Positions 46,667 to 56,228 are shown, counted from the first letter of the stretch. The stretch: DNA of 64,000 bases from Rhizobium sp. PP-CC-3A-592 (GCF_003217095.1 NZ_QJSR01000006.1:13377-77376), one strand, 5' to 3'. Program-made: numbers and translations. Notes: generated by a model from the letters alone, not told the origin.

Positions 46667-48355
46667 ATGCCGTCCGGACAGAACGCCGTCGATCCGGTGA
46701 CGCAGGAAATCATCGAGGGCAAGCTCGTTGCCACCGTGGATGAAATGGGCATCGTGATGGCCCGCACCAGCATGAGCCCCGTGATCTACGAAGTGCTCGA
46801 TTTCGCCTGCGGCCTCCTGACCCGGGATGGCGAGCTCGTGGCGCAGATGAACGGCATCACGCTCTTCACGGGCACGTTCGGCGTGCAGGTCAAGGCATTG
46901 ATCGCGAAATTCGGCGGACAACTTGCCGATGGCGACGTGCTTCTGACGAACGACCCCTACGCCGGGGGCACGCATGCCTGCGACTTCGCGATCGTCAAGC
47001 CGCTCTTCGTCGATGGCGAGATACTGGCATACGCGATCAACGTCGCCCACTACCTCGATGTCGGAGGCTCCGTGCCCGGCAGTCTTGCGCCCAACGCCAC
47101 GTCTGTCTTTCAGGAGGGCCTGCGGCTTCCCGGCGTAAAAGTGATGCGGGCCGATGCGTTCTGCAACGAGATCCTGCACATCCTCGCAGCCAATGTCCGG
47201 ATGCCGCAGATGGCCCTTGGCGATCTCAACGCGCAAATCGCCACCGTTCGCGTCGCCGGCCGTCGGATGGCGGAGCTTGCGGCCAAGTACGGGGCCGACG
47301 TGGTCGAGGCGGCATTTGCGCATCTTCTGGCCACCAGCGAAGCCAGTGCGCGCGCAGCCATCCTCGCCTTGCCGGACGGCGTGTATACGGCAACGGACGT
47401 GATCGACGGCGATGGCGTCACCGACGTACCGATCGACGTCAGGGTGACGATCACCATTGCGGCGGATCGGATCATCGCCGACTTTACCGGCTGCCCGCCC
47501 GCCGTTGCCGGACCGATCAACTGCGCACGCGGCGCGCTGCAATCCGCCGTCAAGACCATCGTCAAGGCCCTCATCGACCCACAGGCGCCATCCAACGAAG
47601 GGTGGTTCCGCCCCCTCGACGTCATCTGCCCGCCGGGCACGGTGTTCACGGCGGAAATGCCCTCACCGACCGGCTGGTACTACGAGGGTTCGGTCCACGC
47701 GTCGGAACTGCTCTGGAAGGCTCTGGCGCCGCTCAAGCCCGGACGGTTCTCCGCCGGATCCTATTCCAGCCTTTGCGTCGTCTACATTTCCGGCCTGGAC
47801 GAGACCGGCACGCCCTTCATCCACATCGAGCCGCAGCATGGTGGCTGGGGCGCAACGCCGGACGAGGACGGAGCCGGCGCACTGATCGCGCTGACGGATG
47901 GCGACACCTACAACTATTCCGTCGAGGTGATCGAAGCCCGCTTTCCGCTGCGGGTCCGCCGCTACGCGCTGAACGTCGAAGGCGGCAGCGGCGCCGGGCG
48001 CCGACGCGGCGGTTTCGGCATCATCAGGGAGTACGAGGTGCTTTCGACGGAAGCATCGGCCTATGCCAGCTTCGGCCGAACGAAAACCCTTCCCTGGGGC
48101 GTTGACGGCGGGGCGGAGGGAACCGCAAATCGGCTCGAGATCGAACGGCACGCCGGAGGCCTCGACGTTCATGGGCGCATCGCGCATCTCGATCTCGCGC
48201 GAAACGATATCGTGCGGATCGTCACCGGTGGCGGTGGCGGCTGGGGAGATCCGAGAGGGCGCGAACGGCCAAGGATCGCGCAGGATCTGCGTGACGGACG
48301 GGTGACGCGGGATGTGGCGCTTGAGATATACGGCTACGAGGAAGCGGCATCATGA
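46667..48355 (+). CDS. Hydantoinase B/oxoprolinase subunit
   Basis: 562 aa HyuB-type protein: MGIVMARTSMSPVIYEVLDF, NDPYAGGTHACDFAIVKPLF, YALNVEGGSGAGRRRGGFG and C-terminal GGGGGWGDPRGR. Forms a complex with HyuA to hydrolyse a cyclic imide or 5-oxoproline-like ring with ATP. Start at the ATG at 46667 because homology starts there. Overlaps HyuA by 4 bases (ATGA). Confidence 0.88.
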   Translation: MPSGQNAVDPVTQEIIEGKLVATVDEMGIVMARTSMSPVIYEVLDFACGLLTRDGELVAQMNGITLFTGTFGVQVKALIAKFGGQLADGDVLLTNDPYAGGTHACDFAIVKPLFVDGEILAYAINVAHYLDVGGSVPGSLAPNATSVFQEGLRLPGVKVMRADAFCNEILHILAANVRMPQMALGDLNAQIATVRVAGRRMAELAAKYGADVVEAAFAHLLATSEASARAAILALPDGVYTATDVIDGDGVTDVPIDVRVTITIAADRIIADFTGCPPAVAGPINCARGALQSAVKTIVKALIDPQAPSNEGWFRPLDVICPPGTVFTAEMPSPTGWYYEGSVHASELLWKALAPLKPGRFSAGSYSSLCVVYISGLDETGTPFIHIEPQHGGWGATPDEDGAGALIALTDGDTYNYSVEVIEARFPLRVRRYALNVEGGSGAGRRRGGFGIIREYEVLSTEASAYASFGRTKTLPWGVDGGAEGTANRLEIERHAGGLDVHGRIAHLDLARNDIVRIVTGGGGGWGDPRGRERPRIAQDLRDGRVTRDVALEIYGYEEAAS

Positions 48356-50415
48356 TCAGACTGGCAACGGATGTCGGCGGCACCTTCACCGATCTCGTCG
48401 GCTACGACGAGCGCAACGGCCGGCTTTTTACCGCAAAGAGCCTGACGACGACGGAGGATCAGTCCAAGGGCGTCCTCGACGCGATCTCCGCCTGCGAGGT
48501 GACCGACGGTCTTGCCACCCGTGATGTCACCTTCTTTGCCCATGGCGGCACGACCGTGATCAACGCGATCACCGAGCGCAAGGGCGTGCGAACCGCGCTG
48601 GTCACGACGGCGGGGTTTCGGGACGTGCTGGAGATCGGGCGCGGCAACCGGCCGGATCTCTATAACCTGCAGTTCAAGAGCCCCGAACCTTTCGTCCCGC
48701 GCCACCTGCGTTTCGAGGTCCGTGAACGGATGGACGCCAGGGGAAACGTGGTTCTGCCGTTCGAGGAGGCCGATCTGGCGTCGATCATTGCGGCCTGCAA
48801 GGCCGAGCGGATCGAGGCCGTCGCCATCCTTTTTCTTCACAGCTACGCAAACCCCCTGCACGAGGAGATGTGCGCCCGCCTGCTGGCCGCAGCGCTCCCG
48901 GATGCGACGGTCTGTGCAAGTCATGCCGTTTCCCGGCAATGGCGCGAATATGAGCGGTCGAACACCGTCGTGCTGAATGCCTACGTCCAGCCGATCATTC
49001 AGCGCTATTTCGAGAGGCTGGAGCGCGCCCTGATGGCGCGCGATCTCACCTGTCCCTATTACGCCATGCAGTCGAACGGCGGCATCTCCACGTTCGATCA
49101 GGCGACCGCGCGCCCGCTGACGCTCGTGGAATCCGGACCGGCCGGCGGCGTCGCGGGGGCAGCCTGCATCGGGCACCTCTTGGGCGAGAGCGAAGTGCTC
49201 CACCTCGATGTCGGCGGCACGACAGCCAAGTGCTCGCTGATCCATGAAGGGCGTCCGACACTGAACGTCGACTACAAGCTCGAACATACCCGCATCACCC
49301 CCGGACATCCGGTCCAGGTACCGGTGGTCGATATCGTGGAGATCGGGTCGGGCGGCGGTTCGATTGCCCGCATTGACACGCAGGGCCGCCTGCGCGTGGG
49401 GCCGGAAAGCGCAGGTTCGAACCCGGGCCCGGCCTGTTACGGTCGCGGCGGAACCCGGCCGACGCTGACCGATGCCCTCGTGGCCATCGGTATCTTCGAC
49501 CCGGAGAGTTTTGCCGGCGGGACGATGCGCCTGGATGTCCCCAAGGCGTCCGAGGCGATCACATCCGTCGCCGGCCCCCTCGCCATGTCGGTGGAGGATG
49601 CCGCACTAGCCATCATCGAGATCGCGCATGCCAGCATGATCAATGCCCTGAAACTGGTGACGGTGCAGCGCGGCCACGATCCGCGCGATTCCGTCTTTAT
49701 CATCAGCGGCGGCGCCGGCCCGGCGCTGGCCAGCCGCCTTGGCCGGGACCTCGCCGTCAAGGCAACGATCGTCCCGCCGCATTCCGGCATCTTCTCTGCC
49801 TGGGGCATGCTGGCCGCCGAGCCGCGGGCGGATTTCCGGTCGACCTGGTTCGCGCCTCTGTCGCACGAGGCTCTTGCAGCCCTCGCTGAGCGCTTTTCCA
49901 ACCTCGAAAGGGAAGCGACCATCTACTTTGCCAAGGACGAAGACGCCCCGATCCGCTTCCTCTATCAGGTCGAGGCACGCTATCGCGGTCAGGAACACGG
50001 AGTGTTCGTGGGCTTCTCCGTCGAGGATACTGTGGAAAGCTTCTCTGAACGTCTGCACGCGGCGCATGAGCGCGCCTATGCCTTCCGTCTGACGACGACA
50101 CCGGTGGAGATCACGACGATACACCTCGAAGCCGTCCTCGAAGGCCCGGTCATCACGCTGTCTGTGCAGAGCCCGGCCGGGCGATCGCTCGGGGCGGCGC
50201 TGAAGGGCGAACGACGGGTCTATTTCGGCCGGGATACCGGATGGCTGCCCTGCCCCGTCTATGATCGCTTGGCGTTGCCCATCGAGCAGGACATCCCCGG
50301 CCCGCTGCTGGTCGAGGAGGCGACGACCACCAGCCTCGTTCAACCCGATCAGGTGCTGAACCTGACCGCAAACGGCATCATGGTCATTCGCGAAGCCAGA
50401 CGGGGAGGCCGCTAG
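48352..50415 (+). CDS. Hydantoinase A/oxoprolinase subunit
   Basis: 687 aa HyuA-type protein with actin-like ATP sites TDVGGTFTDLVGYD and LDVGGTTAKCSLI, plus AHGGTTVINAITERKG and SGGAGPALASRLGRDL. ATP-dependent partner of HyuB. Acetone carboxylase and methylhydantoinase share this pair, so the substrate cannot be read from the sequence. Stop and next start (ATG at 50416) are directly adjacent. Confidence 0.88.
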   Translation: MIRLATDVGGTFTDLVGYDERNGRLFTAKSLTTTEDQSKGVLDAISACEVTDGLATRDVTFFAHGGTTVINAITERKGVRTALVTTAGFRDVLEIGRGNRPDLYNLQFKSPEPFVPRHLRFEVRERMDARGNVVLPFEEADLASIIAACKAERIEAVAILFLHSYANPLHEEMCARLLAAALPDATVCASHAVSRQWREYERSNTVVLNAYVQPIIQRYFERLERALMARDLTCPYYAMQSNGGISTFDQATARPLTLVESGPAGGVAGAACIGHLLGESEVLHLDVGGTTAKCSLIHEGRPTLNVDYKLEHTRITPGHPVQVPVVDIVEIGSGGGSIARIDTQGRLRVGPESAGSNPGPACYGRGGTRPTLTDALVAIGIFDPESFAGGTMRLDVPKASEAITSVAGPLAMSVEDAALAIIEIAHASMINALKLVTVQRGHDPRDSVFIISGGAGPALASRLGRDLAVKATIVPPHSGIFSAWGMLAAEPRADFRSTWFAPLSHEALAALAERFSNLEREATIYFAKDEDAPIRFLYQVEARYRGQEHGVFVGFSVEDTVESFSERLHAAHERAYAFRLTTTPVEITTIHLEAVLEGPVITLSVQSPAGRSLGAALKGERRVYFGRDTGWLPCPVYDRLALPIEQDIPGPLLVEEATTTSLVQPDQVLNLTANGIMVIREARRGGR

Positions 50416-51501
50416 ATGGCGATTGCAATCGACATACAGTCCGTGAGCCGCACCTACGGCCCCATCAAGGCGCTGGACGGCATCGATCTCTCGATCAAGG
50501 CCGGCGAGTTCTTCACGCTTCTCGGCTCCTCCGGCTGCGGAAAGAGCACGCTTCTGAAGCTCATCGGCGGGTTCGATCGCCCGAGCGAAGGCCGCATCCT
50601 CTTCGATGGCCGCGACGTGATCGACGTTCCCGCCAACAAGCGGCCCGTGAACACCGTTTTTCAAAGTCTCGCGCTGTTCCCGCACATGACGGTTGCGGAA
50701 AACGTCGGCTACGGTTTGAAACTGCGCGGTGTCTCCGGGCCCTCTCTCAAGGCGAAGGTCGAGGATGCGCTGGATCTGGTCGAGCTTCCCGGCTTCGGCC
50801 CACGCACGATCGGCATGATGTCGGGCGGACAGCGCCAGCGGGTCGCACTTGCCCGGGCGTTGGTCATGGAACCGGGCATCCTCTTGCTCGACGAGCCGCT
50901 GACCGGGCTCGACGAGCGCCTGCGCCAGCAGATGCGCGACGAGTTCGGCCGGCTTCATCGGCGAACCGGCGCGACCTTCATCCTCGTCACGCACAATCAG
51001 GATGAGGCGCTCAGCCTGTCGGATCGCATGGCGATCATGCACAAGGGCCGGATCGAGCAACTGGGTGTGCCGGCGCAGTTCTTCGAGTGTCCCGCAAACA
51101 GCTTCGTGGCCCGCTTCGTCGGCATCGAAACGCTTTTGAAGCCGGAGCGGATCGAGATGCGGGACGATGGTCCCCACGCCATCGTTGCCGGTCAGTCCCT
51201 GCGGCTCCGCTCGCCGGAGGCAAGTCTGGGAGCCGATGGCCTCGTCGCCATTCGACCGGACAGGTTGCGGATTTCGGAAAACATCGACATCGCAGATCTC
51301 GTTCTGACGGTCGTGGAGACCACGTTTCGCGGGCTGCAGACGGATGTGCGCCTTACCTTTGCCGACGGCCAGAGCCTGGTGGCCGTCGTTTCCAGCGACA
51401 GTCCCACGGCGACGGTGAATCCGGGCACGCAGGTACCGCTTTCGCTTCTTCCGGATGCGGCGATGCTTCTATCAGGTTCGGGAATGCCGCCGGTCGCTTG
51501 A
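50416..51501 (+). CDS. ABC transporter ATP-binding protein, polyamine (PotA) type
   Basis: 361 aa. Walker A GSSGCGKST, signature MSGGQRQRV, Walker B ILLLDEPLTGLD, switch His VTHNQ, and a TOBE domain in the last 110 residues. Couples ATP to the two permeases downstream. Starts one base after HyuA, so import and hydrolysis are coupled in one operon. Confidence 0.9.
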   Translation: MAIAIDIQSVSRTYGPIKALDGIDLSIKAGEFFTLLGSSGCGKSTLLKLIGGFDRPSEGRILFDGRDVIDVPANKRPVNTVFQSLALFPHMTVAENVGYGLKLRGVSGPSLKAKVEDALDLVELPGFGPRTIGMMSGGQRQRVALARALVMEPGILLLDEPLTGLDERLRQQMRDEFGRLHRRTGATFILVTHNQDEALSLSDRMAIMHKGRIEQLGVPAQFFECPANSFVARFVGIETLLKPERIEMRDDGPHAIVAGQSLRLRSPEASLGADGLVAIRPDRLRISENIDIADLVLTVVETTFRGLQTDVRLTFADGQSLVAVVSSDSPTATVNPGTQVPLSLLPDAAMLLSGSGMPPVA

Positions 51502-51533
51502 CGCGCCGGAGGTCAACAAAAAGGGGAATGACC

Positions 51534-52712
51534 ATGACGAGACGTCCAGTGCCTTCCGCATTCGCCAGCAATATCGGCCGGCGCCAGATCCTGAAACTGA
51601 TGGGGATTGGGGGCACGGCTCTGGCAGCCGGCGGCCTCGGCCTTAGCCTTGGCGGGCGCGCCCTTGCACAGGAGGCGGGAACGGTCGCCTTCTGGGCAAC
51701 CGCAACGCTCGATATCGCCGACAAGTGGCCGGAGTTCGCGACCCAGTCCGGCATCGCACCCGAGTTTACCGACAACGGCAACGACCTCGGCCCCGTCATC
51801 GCACGCCTTGCCGCGGGGAACGCCAACGATCTGTTCGACGTCGGCGGTTTCCAGGGCGGCGCAGAAAAGGAGCTCGCCCGTCAGGGTGCCATCGTTCCAT
51901 GGGACCTCTCGAAAATCCCGAACTACGAAGGCGTCTGGTCCTGGGCCAAGGACATCGCCTATCTCAAGCAGGACGGCAAGCAGTACGGCATTCCCACCGT
52001 CATCAATGCGGACTCGATCATCTATCGGCCCGACAAGCTCGGCAAGATCGACAGCTACGGCGCCATCTTCGACCCGAAGCTGAAAGGCCGCGTGGCCATG
52101 GAGGATGCCTGGATCAACAGTGCCATCTTCACCGCCATGTATCTGAAGGAAAGCGAGAACCAGCCGATCAAGGACCCGGGAAACCTGTCGGAATCCGAAC
52201 TCGGCCTGGTGATGGAATTCCTGATCAAGCACAAGACCGACGGACAGTTTCGCACCTTCTGGAACGGCTGGGAGCAGGGCGTGCAGCTCGTCGCCGACGA
52301 GGAAGTTGATGCCATGACCGGCTGGGAGCCGATCGTCTACGAAGGCCGCAAGCGTGGCCTTCAGGTGGAATATGCCGCACCCGTCGAGGGCTATGAGGGC
52401 TGGGGCAACAATACAGTGCTGCTGAAGGGCGCCGAAGACCGTGGAACCACCGAGGCGGCGCATCGGTTCGTCGATGGGCTCCTGGGCGGCTTTTACGGTT
52501 GCGAACTCGGCAAGGCACGCGGCTATATCGTGCCGACCGACAAGAACCTCGACTACGCCAAGGCCCACCCGACGGAATATGCACCGGAAGAGGTCGAGAA
52601 GCTTGCCGAGCACGTCAAGGCGAAGTTTGCGGGCAAGGTCTTCTGGCAGAACGCGCGGCCGGACAATTTCCAGCTTTACGAGGAATGGTGGCAGAAGCTG
52701 CGGAATGCCTGA
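51534..52712 (+). CDS. ABC transporter solute-binding protein, PotD type (Tat leader)
   Basis: 392 aa. Leader GRRQILKLMGIGGTALAAGG with twin arginines and an AQEAG cleavage region. Mature part is a spermidine/putrescine-type binder: IPTVINADSIIYRPDKLGK, GRVAMEDAW, and DNFQLYEEWW at the end. Start at the second of two nearby ATGs (51534), 7 bases after AAGGGG; the first (51528) is too close to that site. Confidence 0.87.
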   Translation: MTRRPVPSAFASNIGRRQILKLMGIGGTALAAGGLGLSLGGRALAQEAGTVAFWATATLDIADKWPEFATQSGIAPEFTDNGNDLGPVIARLAAGNANDLFDVGGFQGGAEKELARQGAIVPWDLSKIPNYEGVWSWAKDIAYLKQDGKQYGIPTVINADSIIYRPDKLGKIDSYGAIFDPKLKGRVAMEDAWINSAIFTAMYLKESENQPIKDPGNLSESELGLVMEFLIKHKTDGQFRTFWNGWEQGVQLVADEEVDAMTGWEPIVYEGRKRGLQVEYAAPVEGYEGWGNNTVLLKGAEDRGTTEAAHRFVDGLLGGFYGCELGKARGYIVPTDKNLDYAKAHPTEYAPEEVEKLAEHVKAKFAGKVFWQNARPDNFQLYEEWWQKLRNA

Positions 52713-52768
52713 TCGCGTGACGGAGAACTCCGCGATCTCCAGAGAAGGCCGGCGGCAATCCTTGCCGC
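52711..52768 (+). other. Two intercistronic hairpins after the binding-protein gene
   Basis: GATCGCG at 52711-52717 pairs with CGCGATC at 52731-52737, and GCGGCAA at 52752-52758 pairs with TTGCCGC at 52762-52768 (3-base loop). They fill the 81-base gap between binding-protein stop and permease start. Probably stabilise the upstream message or lower downstream expression. Confidence 0.7.
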
Positions 52769-52793
52769 TGGCGCCGCCAACCGGATCCTGCCC

Positions 52794-53651
52794 ATGAACC
52801 GTCGCCCGCTCGCCCTCATCGCATCGCCGCTCCTAGCCATCCTCATGCTCGGCGTCGTACCGCTGGTGCTGGTGCTCGTCTGGAGTTTCTGGACTTGGGA
52901 TCCCGCCACCTACTGGATCAAGCCGGATCTGAGCCTTGCCGGGTACGGCGCCATCCTCGACGCGGGTCGCTGGACGGTGATCGTCTCGACCCTGCTCAAG
53001 GCTGCGGGAACGGCCGCCTTGTGCGTCGTTCTGGCCTTTCCCATCGCCTATGCCGTTCATTTCCTCAGTGGGCCGCGCCTGCAGACTCTGCTCCTAGCTC
53101 TGATCACGATCCCTTTCTTTACCTCCTACCTCATACGCGCCTTTTCCTGGCGGCTGGTCCTCGGGCGAACCGGCATCGTCAATACGACGCTCCAGCACCT
53201 CGGCCTGACGCAAACGCCGGTAGACTGGCTGCTGTTCAGCAACTTTGCCGTCGTGGTCGGACTGGTCGCCTCCTATCTTCCCTTCGCGATCTTTCCGCTC
53301 GTCCTCGCCTTCAGGCGCGTCTCTCCGGACCTGATGGCCGCCGCGCAGGATCTCGGCGCCGGTTTCTGGCGCGCCGTCGTCACGGTTCTTGTGCCCCTTA
53401 CCATGTCCGGCATTTTTGCCGGCTTTCTGTTCGTCTTCGTCATGGTGGCCGGCTCGTCCACCGAGGTGCAGATGCTGGGTGGTGCCGGCGCCTCCATCGT
53501 CTCGGTGATGATCAACGACGTCATGCGCGTCGCCAACTACCCTCTCGCCTTTGCGATCTCGACGGTCGTCCTCGCCGTCATTTTCGCGCTTGTGCTGATC
53601 GGCAATGCCGCCTTCGGACTGGCATCGCTGTTCGGGGAGGAGGAACGATGA
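52794..53651 (+). CDS. ABC permease, PotB type
   Basis: 285 aa, six membrane helices; first at about 12-32 (SPLLAILMLGVVPLVLVLVW). EAA-like loop AAAQDLGAGFWRAVVTVLVPLTMSG. First permease of the polyamine-type importer. Its stop overlaps the next start by 4 bases. Confidence 0.88.
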   Translation: MNRRPLALIASPLLAILMLGVVPLVLVLVWSFWTWDPATYWIKPDLSLAGYGAILDAGRWTVIVSTLLKAAGTAALCVVLAFPIAYAVHFLSGPRLQTLLLALITIPFFTSYLIRAFSWRLVLGRTGIVNTTLQHLGLTQTPVDWLLFSNFAVVVGLVASYLPFAIFPLVLAFRRVSPDLMAAAQDLGAGFWRAVVTVLVPLTMSGIFAGFLFVFVMVAGSSTEVQMLGGAGASIVSVMINDVMRVANYPLAFAISTVVLAVIFALVLIGNAAFGLASLFGEEER

Positions 53652-54448
53652 CCGTCCACGAAGGTCTCGGCAACCGCACCGTCCTCTGGGTCATCGCCGT
53701 TCTCGGCCTGCTGGTGATCTACGCACCGCCGCTCTATCTGCTCGCGATCTCGTTCAATCCGGCGCTGCAGCCGGGCCTGCCGAGCCTGTCGGCGCTCAGC
53801 CTGGACTGGTACATGGCGCTTCCACGGGAAAAAGCCCTTATCGGCGCGCTCCAGCAATCGTTCCTAGTTGCGTTCGTCACGGCTGTTTTCGCAACGTTTC
53901 TGTCGCTTCTGGCCGCCCTCGGCTATATCGAATTACGGCTCGGGCGAACCACATGGTTTCTTGCGGTCCTCCTGCCCATGTTCGTGCCCGGCGTGGTCCA
54001 GGGGCTTGCCCTCTCCGCCGTCTTCACCCGGATCGGCGTGAAGGCCTCGATGATCACGGTCATTTCAGGCCACCTGCTCTGGGCGATGCCGTTCGCCTTC
54101 ATCGTCATTCTCACGAGCTTTGCGGCCGTGCGGCAGAACGTCCTGCTGGCGGCAGCCGATCTCGGTGCCGGCCGGTGGCGGCAGTTCGTCGATATCACGC
54201 TGCCGCTCATCCGCCCGGGCCTTGTCAGCGCCTTCATCTTCTCGTTCCTACTGTCGCTGAACGAGTTCACGCGCGCCTTCTATCTCGCCGGACGTCAGAA
54301 TACCCTTCCCGTCGTTCTCTTCAGCAAGATGAACTCCGGCGCCTCCCCCGTGATCTACGCCATGTCCGGCGCCATTTTCATCACCTCCGTTTTGACGGTC
54401 GTGGCACTGGCAATGTACAATCTTGTGAGAGAAAAGCGTATGAACTGA
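53648..54448 (+). CDS. ABC permease, PotC type
   Basis: 266 aa, six helices. EAA-like loop AAADLGAGRWRQFVDITLPL. Last gene of the operon, completing binding protein, ATPase and two permeases. ATG at 53648 within the 4-base overlap. Confidence 0.88.
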   Translation: MTVHEGLGNRTVLWVIAVLGLLVIYAPPLYLLAISFNPALQPGLPSLSALSLDWYMALPREKALIGALQQSFLVAFVTAVFATFLSLLAALGYIELRLGRTTWFLAVLLPMFVPGVVQGLALSAVFTRIGVKASMITVISGHLLWAMPFAFIVILTSFAAVRQNVLLAAADLGAGRWRQFVDITLPLIRPGLVSAFIFSFLLSLNEFTRAFYLAGRQNTLPVVLFSKMNSGASPVIYAMSGAIFITSVLTVVALAMYNLVREKRMN

Positions 54449-54903
54449 CCTAGACGAAGCCTATGCATTTGGTGTTCCCGGCCAGTTGATGATGTCCGAA
54501 GAATATCCTGCCATTCCGGATGATGTTCAATCCGAGCTTAAGAAACCGGGCAGAGGGAATGACCGTGCCCCCTCACGCCGGGCATCCTCGACCGCCTGGC
54601 GCGTGAGGGGCTCACCGATCTTTCGGCCCCCACCCTGCCGGATCTGCGGCGGGTCGCGGTGGTTTACCCAGTCGCGTGGCGTTCCGCATATCAGTATTTC
54701 GCCGGGCATCAACGAGATGGGTCCTGAAGTCGATGCCTATATCCTTGAATGGATACTAACCGGCGACCGTAGTTATAGAGCGGGACCATCGTATTCAAAA
54801 CATACGATAATGTTGGTTATAATAAATTACCTCTCGAACGCAGGCTCACCGTTGTGATCGACACTCTCTTGCGGCAGTAAGAGTCTGCTAATGCACGAAA
54901 CAG
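54449..54903. other. Intergenic region with inverted repeat; no supported gene
   Basis: 455 bases. ATCGTAT at 54788-54794 and ATACGAT at 54802-54808 form a perfect 7-bp inverted repeat with a 7-base spacer. A 123-codon plus-strand frame (54486-54857) has a biased composition and no recognisable motif, so it is not called, though its last 30 codons look protein-like. Confidence 0.35.
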
Positions 54904-56142
54904 TCATGCGCCCTCGGGATAGAGACGGGGGAAAAGAGTATCGAGCGCCTGAACCGGGAACCGCAGCGACACAGCCCCCTTATCGGTAATGGACGCAAGC
55001 AGGCCCTCATTAGTCAGCGCCTTCAGAACGCGCCTTGCCGATCGATCTGGCAGGCCGGTGATACGCGAAGCCTCTCCCCGTTCGAATTCGCCGCGGACCA
55101 GGGCCTCCTGAAGCAAGGGCGCGCATTCGTCTGGCAAAGCTTCCTGACGATGGACATAGCGCTTGAGGCGTCCTCCAAGTGTTTTGAGGTCAAACAGACT
55201 ATCCATATATTCGAGCTGATCGAGACACACGCGCAAAAACCAGCTGGTGAACAGTTCCAGTCCCTTGAGCGACAGGTTTCCCCTTCCATCACGGTCGCCC
55301 TGACGCAATTCGTCTTCCCAAGCCATATGCTGCTTGTATTCAGCGCGTCCTTCAGGCCCGCCGGCCAAGCCTCGAGCCAGACCGCGGGAAACTGACCAGA
55401 GACCATGAGCTCCCACTCCCGCAGCTTGTGCCATCGCGTGACTCATCAAACGGCTGACCCGGCCGTTGCCGTCCGGAAACGGATGGATGTAGTTGAAGCG
55501 GTGATGCGCGGTCGCCATCGCAAAGAGGCGGGCACTACGGCTCGTCCCAACCGCCAGCATCGCTCCTCCTGAAGCCGGCTGGAAGGCGAACCGCTGGTGG
55601 AAATAGGCCATAAAATCGGGCACTCGATCGCTGGCGGGAGGCAGATGCCGGCCCACCTCGACGTCTTGCTCTTCCCCTCGCCGCCATTCGCCAGGCGTCA
55701 TGACAAAGGTATGGTGGTTACTGACGATAGTCAGCATCTTTTCTGTTGCGCCGTCATAGAATGCGCGGTGTAGGTAACGGATGAATTCTAGTGATGCCGG
55801 ATCCGGCAGCGTCCCAGCCGCCTCTCGCTCATCGATCTCCTGCTGAACACGATAGTGCGCGACGGCTTCGATCTTAAGGTCACGCCGATCGTCCTCAAGA
55901 CTAATTCCCTGCAGGGCCTGCTCGATCTCGCGTGGCCGGGTATTGTGACCTTCGATCAGGTTGCTGTAGTAGGTATTCATAATCCTGACGGTGCGGGCTA
56001 GCTGGGTTGCCGTTTCAGGATGGAGAGCTCGGCCAAGTCGTTCGGCCCTAGCAACAATCTCAAGCGAAAGATCGAGTAGCTCGCCATTGGCATGCTCGAT
56101 ACGCGCCGGCTTGATGCGGGTGGGCGCTTCTTCGATAGTCAT
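54904..56142 (-). CDS. Fic family protein (AMPylase-type) with winged-helix tail
   Basis: 412 aa. Inhibitory-helix-like segment VRIMNTYYSNLIEGHNT near residue 70 (residues SNLIEG match the inhibitory S/TxxxEG motif), Fic core motif HPFPDGNGRVSRL, and a C-terminal winged helix around RGEASRITGLPDRSARRVLK. Transfers AMP or another nucleotide to protein hydroxyls; the inhibitory segment suggests self-control. Start placed at ATG 56142 (TIEEAP): the 20 upstream codons use rare ATA, AGG and GGA and overlap promoter-like repeats, so the longer reading is doubtful. A decayed copy of the 5' end lies at 33.3 kb. Confidence 0.85.
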   Translation of the reverse strand: MTIEEAPTRIKPARIEHANGELLDLSLEIVARAERLGRALHPETATQLARTVRIMNTYYSNLIEGHNTRPREIEQALQGISLEDDRRDLKIEAVAHYRVQQEIDEREAAGTLPDPASLEFIRYLHRAFYDGATEKMLTIVSNHHTFVMTPGEWRRGEEQDVEVGRHLPPASDRVPDFMAYFHQRFAFQPASGGAMLAVGTSRSARLFAMATAHHRFNYIHPFPDGNGRVSRLMSHAMAQAAGVGAHGLWSVSRGLARGLAGGPEGRAEYKQHMAWEDELRQGDRDGRGNLSLKGLELFTSWFLRVCLDQLEYMDSLFDLKTLGGRLKRYVHRQEALPDECAPLLQEALVRGEFERGEASRITGLPDRSARRVLKALTNEGLLASITDKGAVSLRFPVQALDTLFPRLYPEGA

Positions 56143-56228
56143 TTGGCCGATATCCAATTTTCCTATATTCCTTATGTATATAGGATTTTTGCCGATTTCC
56201 ATCACTTTTGGCCGATCATCTGGCCGAT
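56143..56228. promoter_or_regulatory. Upstream repeats of the Fic gene
   Basis: GCCGAT-containing boxes at 56145-56151, 56191-56196, 56210-56216 and 56222-56228, three of them GGCCGAT, all in one orientation. Between the first two is the inverted repeat TCCTATAT (56161-56168) / ATATAGGA (56178-56185) with a 9-base spacer. The pattern suggests an operator, possibly for Fic autoregulation. The decayed copy at 33.5 kb keeps some of it. Confidence 0.5.

Noticed and set aside
49606-51177. 523-codon minus-strand frame
   Set aside because: Antisense of HyuA and the ATPase gene; no motif.
52895-53640. Alternative plus-strand frame running through the first permease gene
   Set aside because: Out-of-frame shadow; the true permease frames are supported by membrane helices, EAA loops and a 4-base start/stop overlap.
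54486-54857. 123-codon plus-strand frame after the importer operon
   Set aside because: Low-complexity Arg/Pro-rich first part and no recognisable domain; left as intergenic, although the last 30 codons look protein-like.
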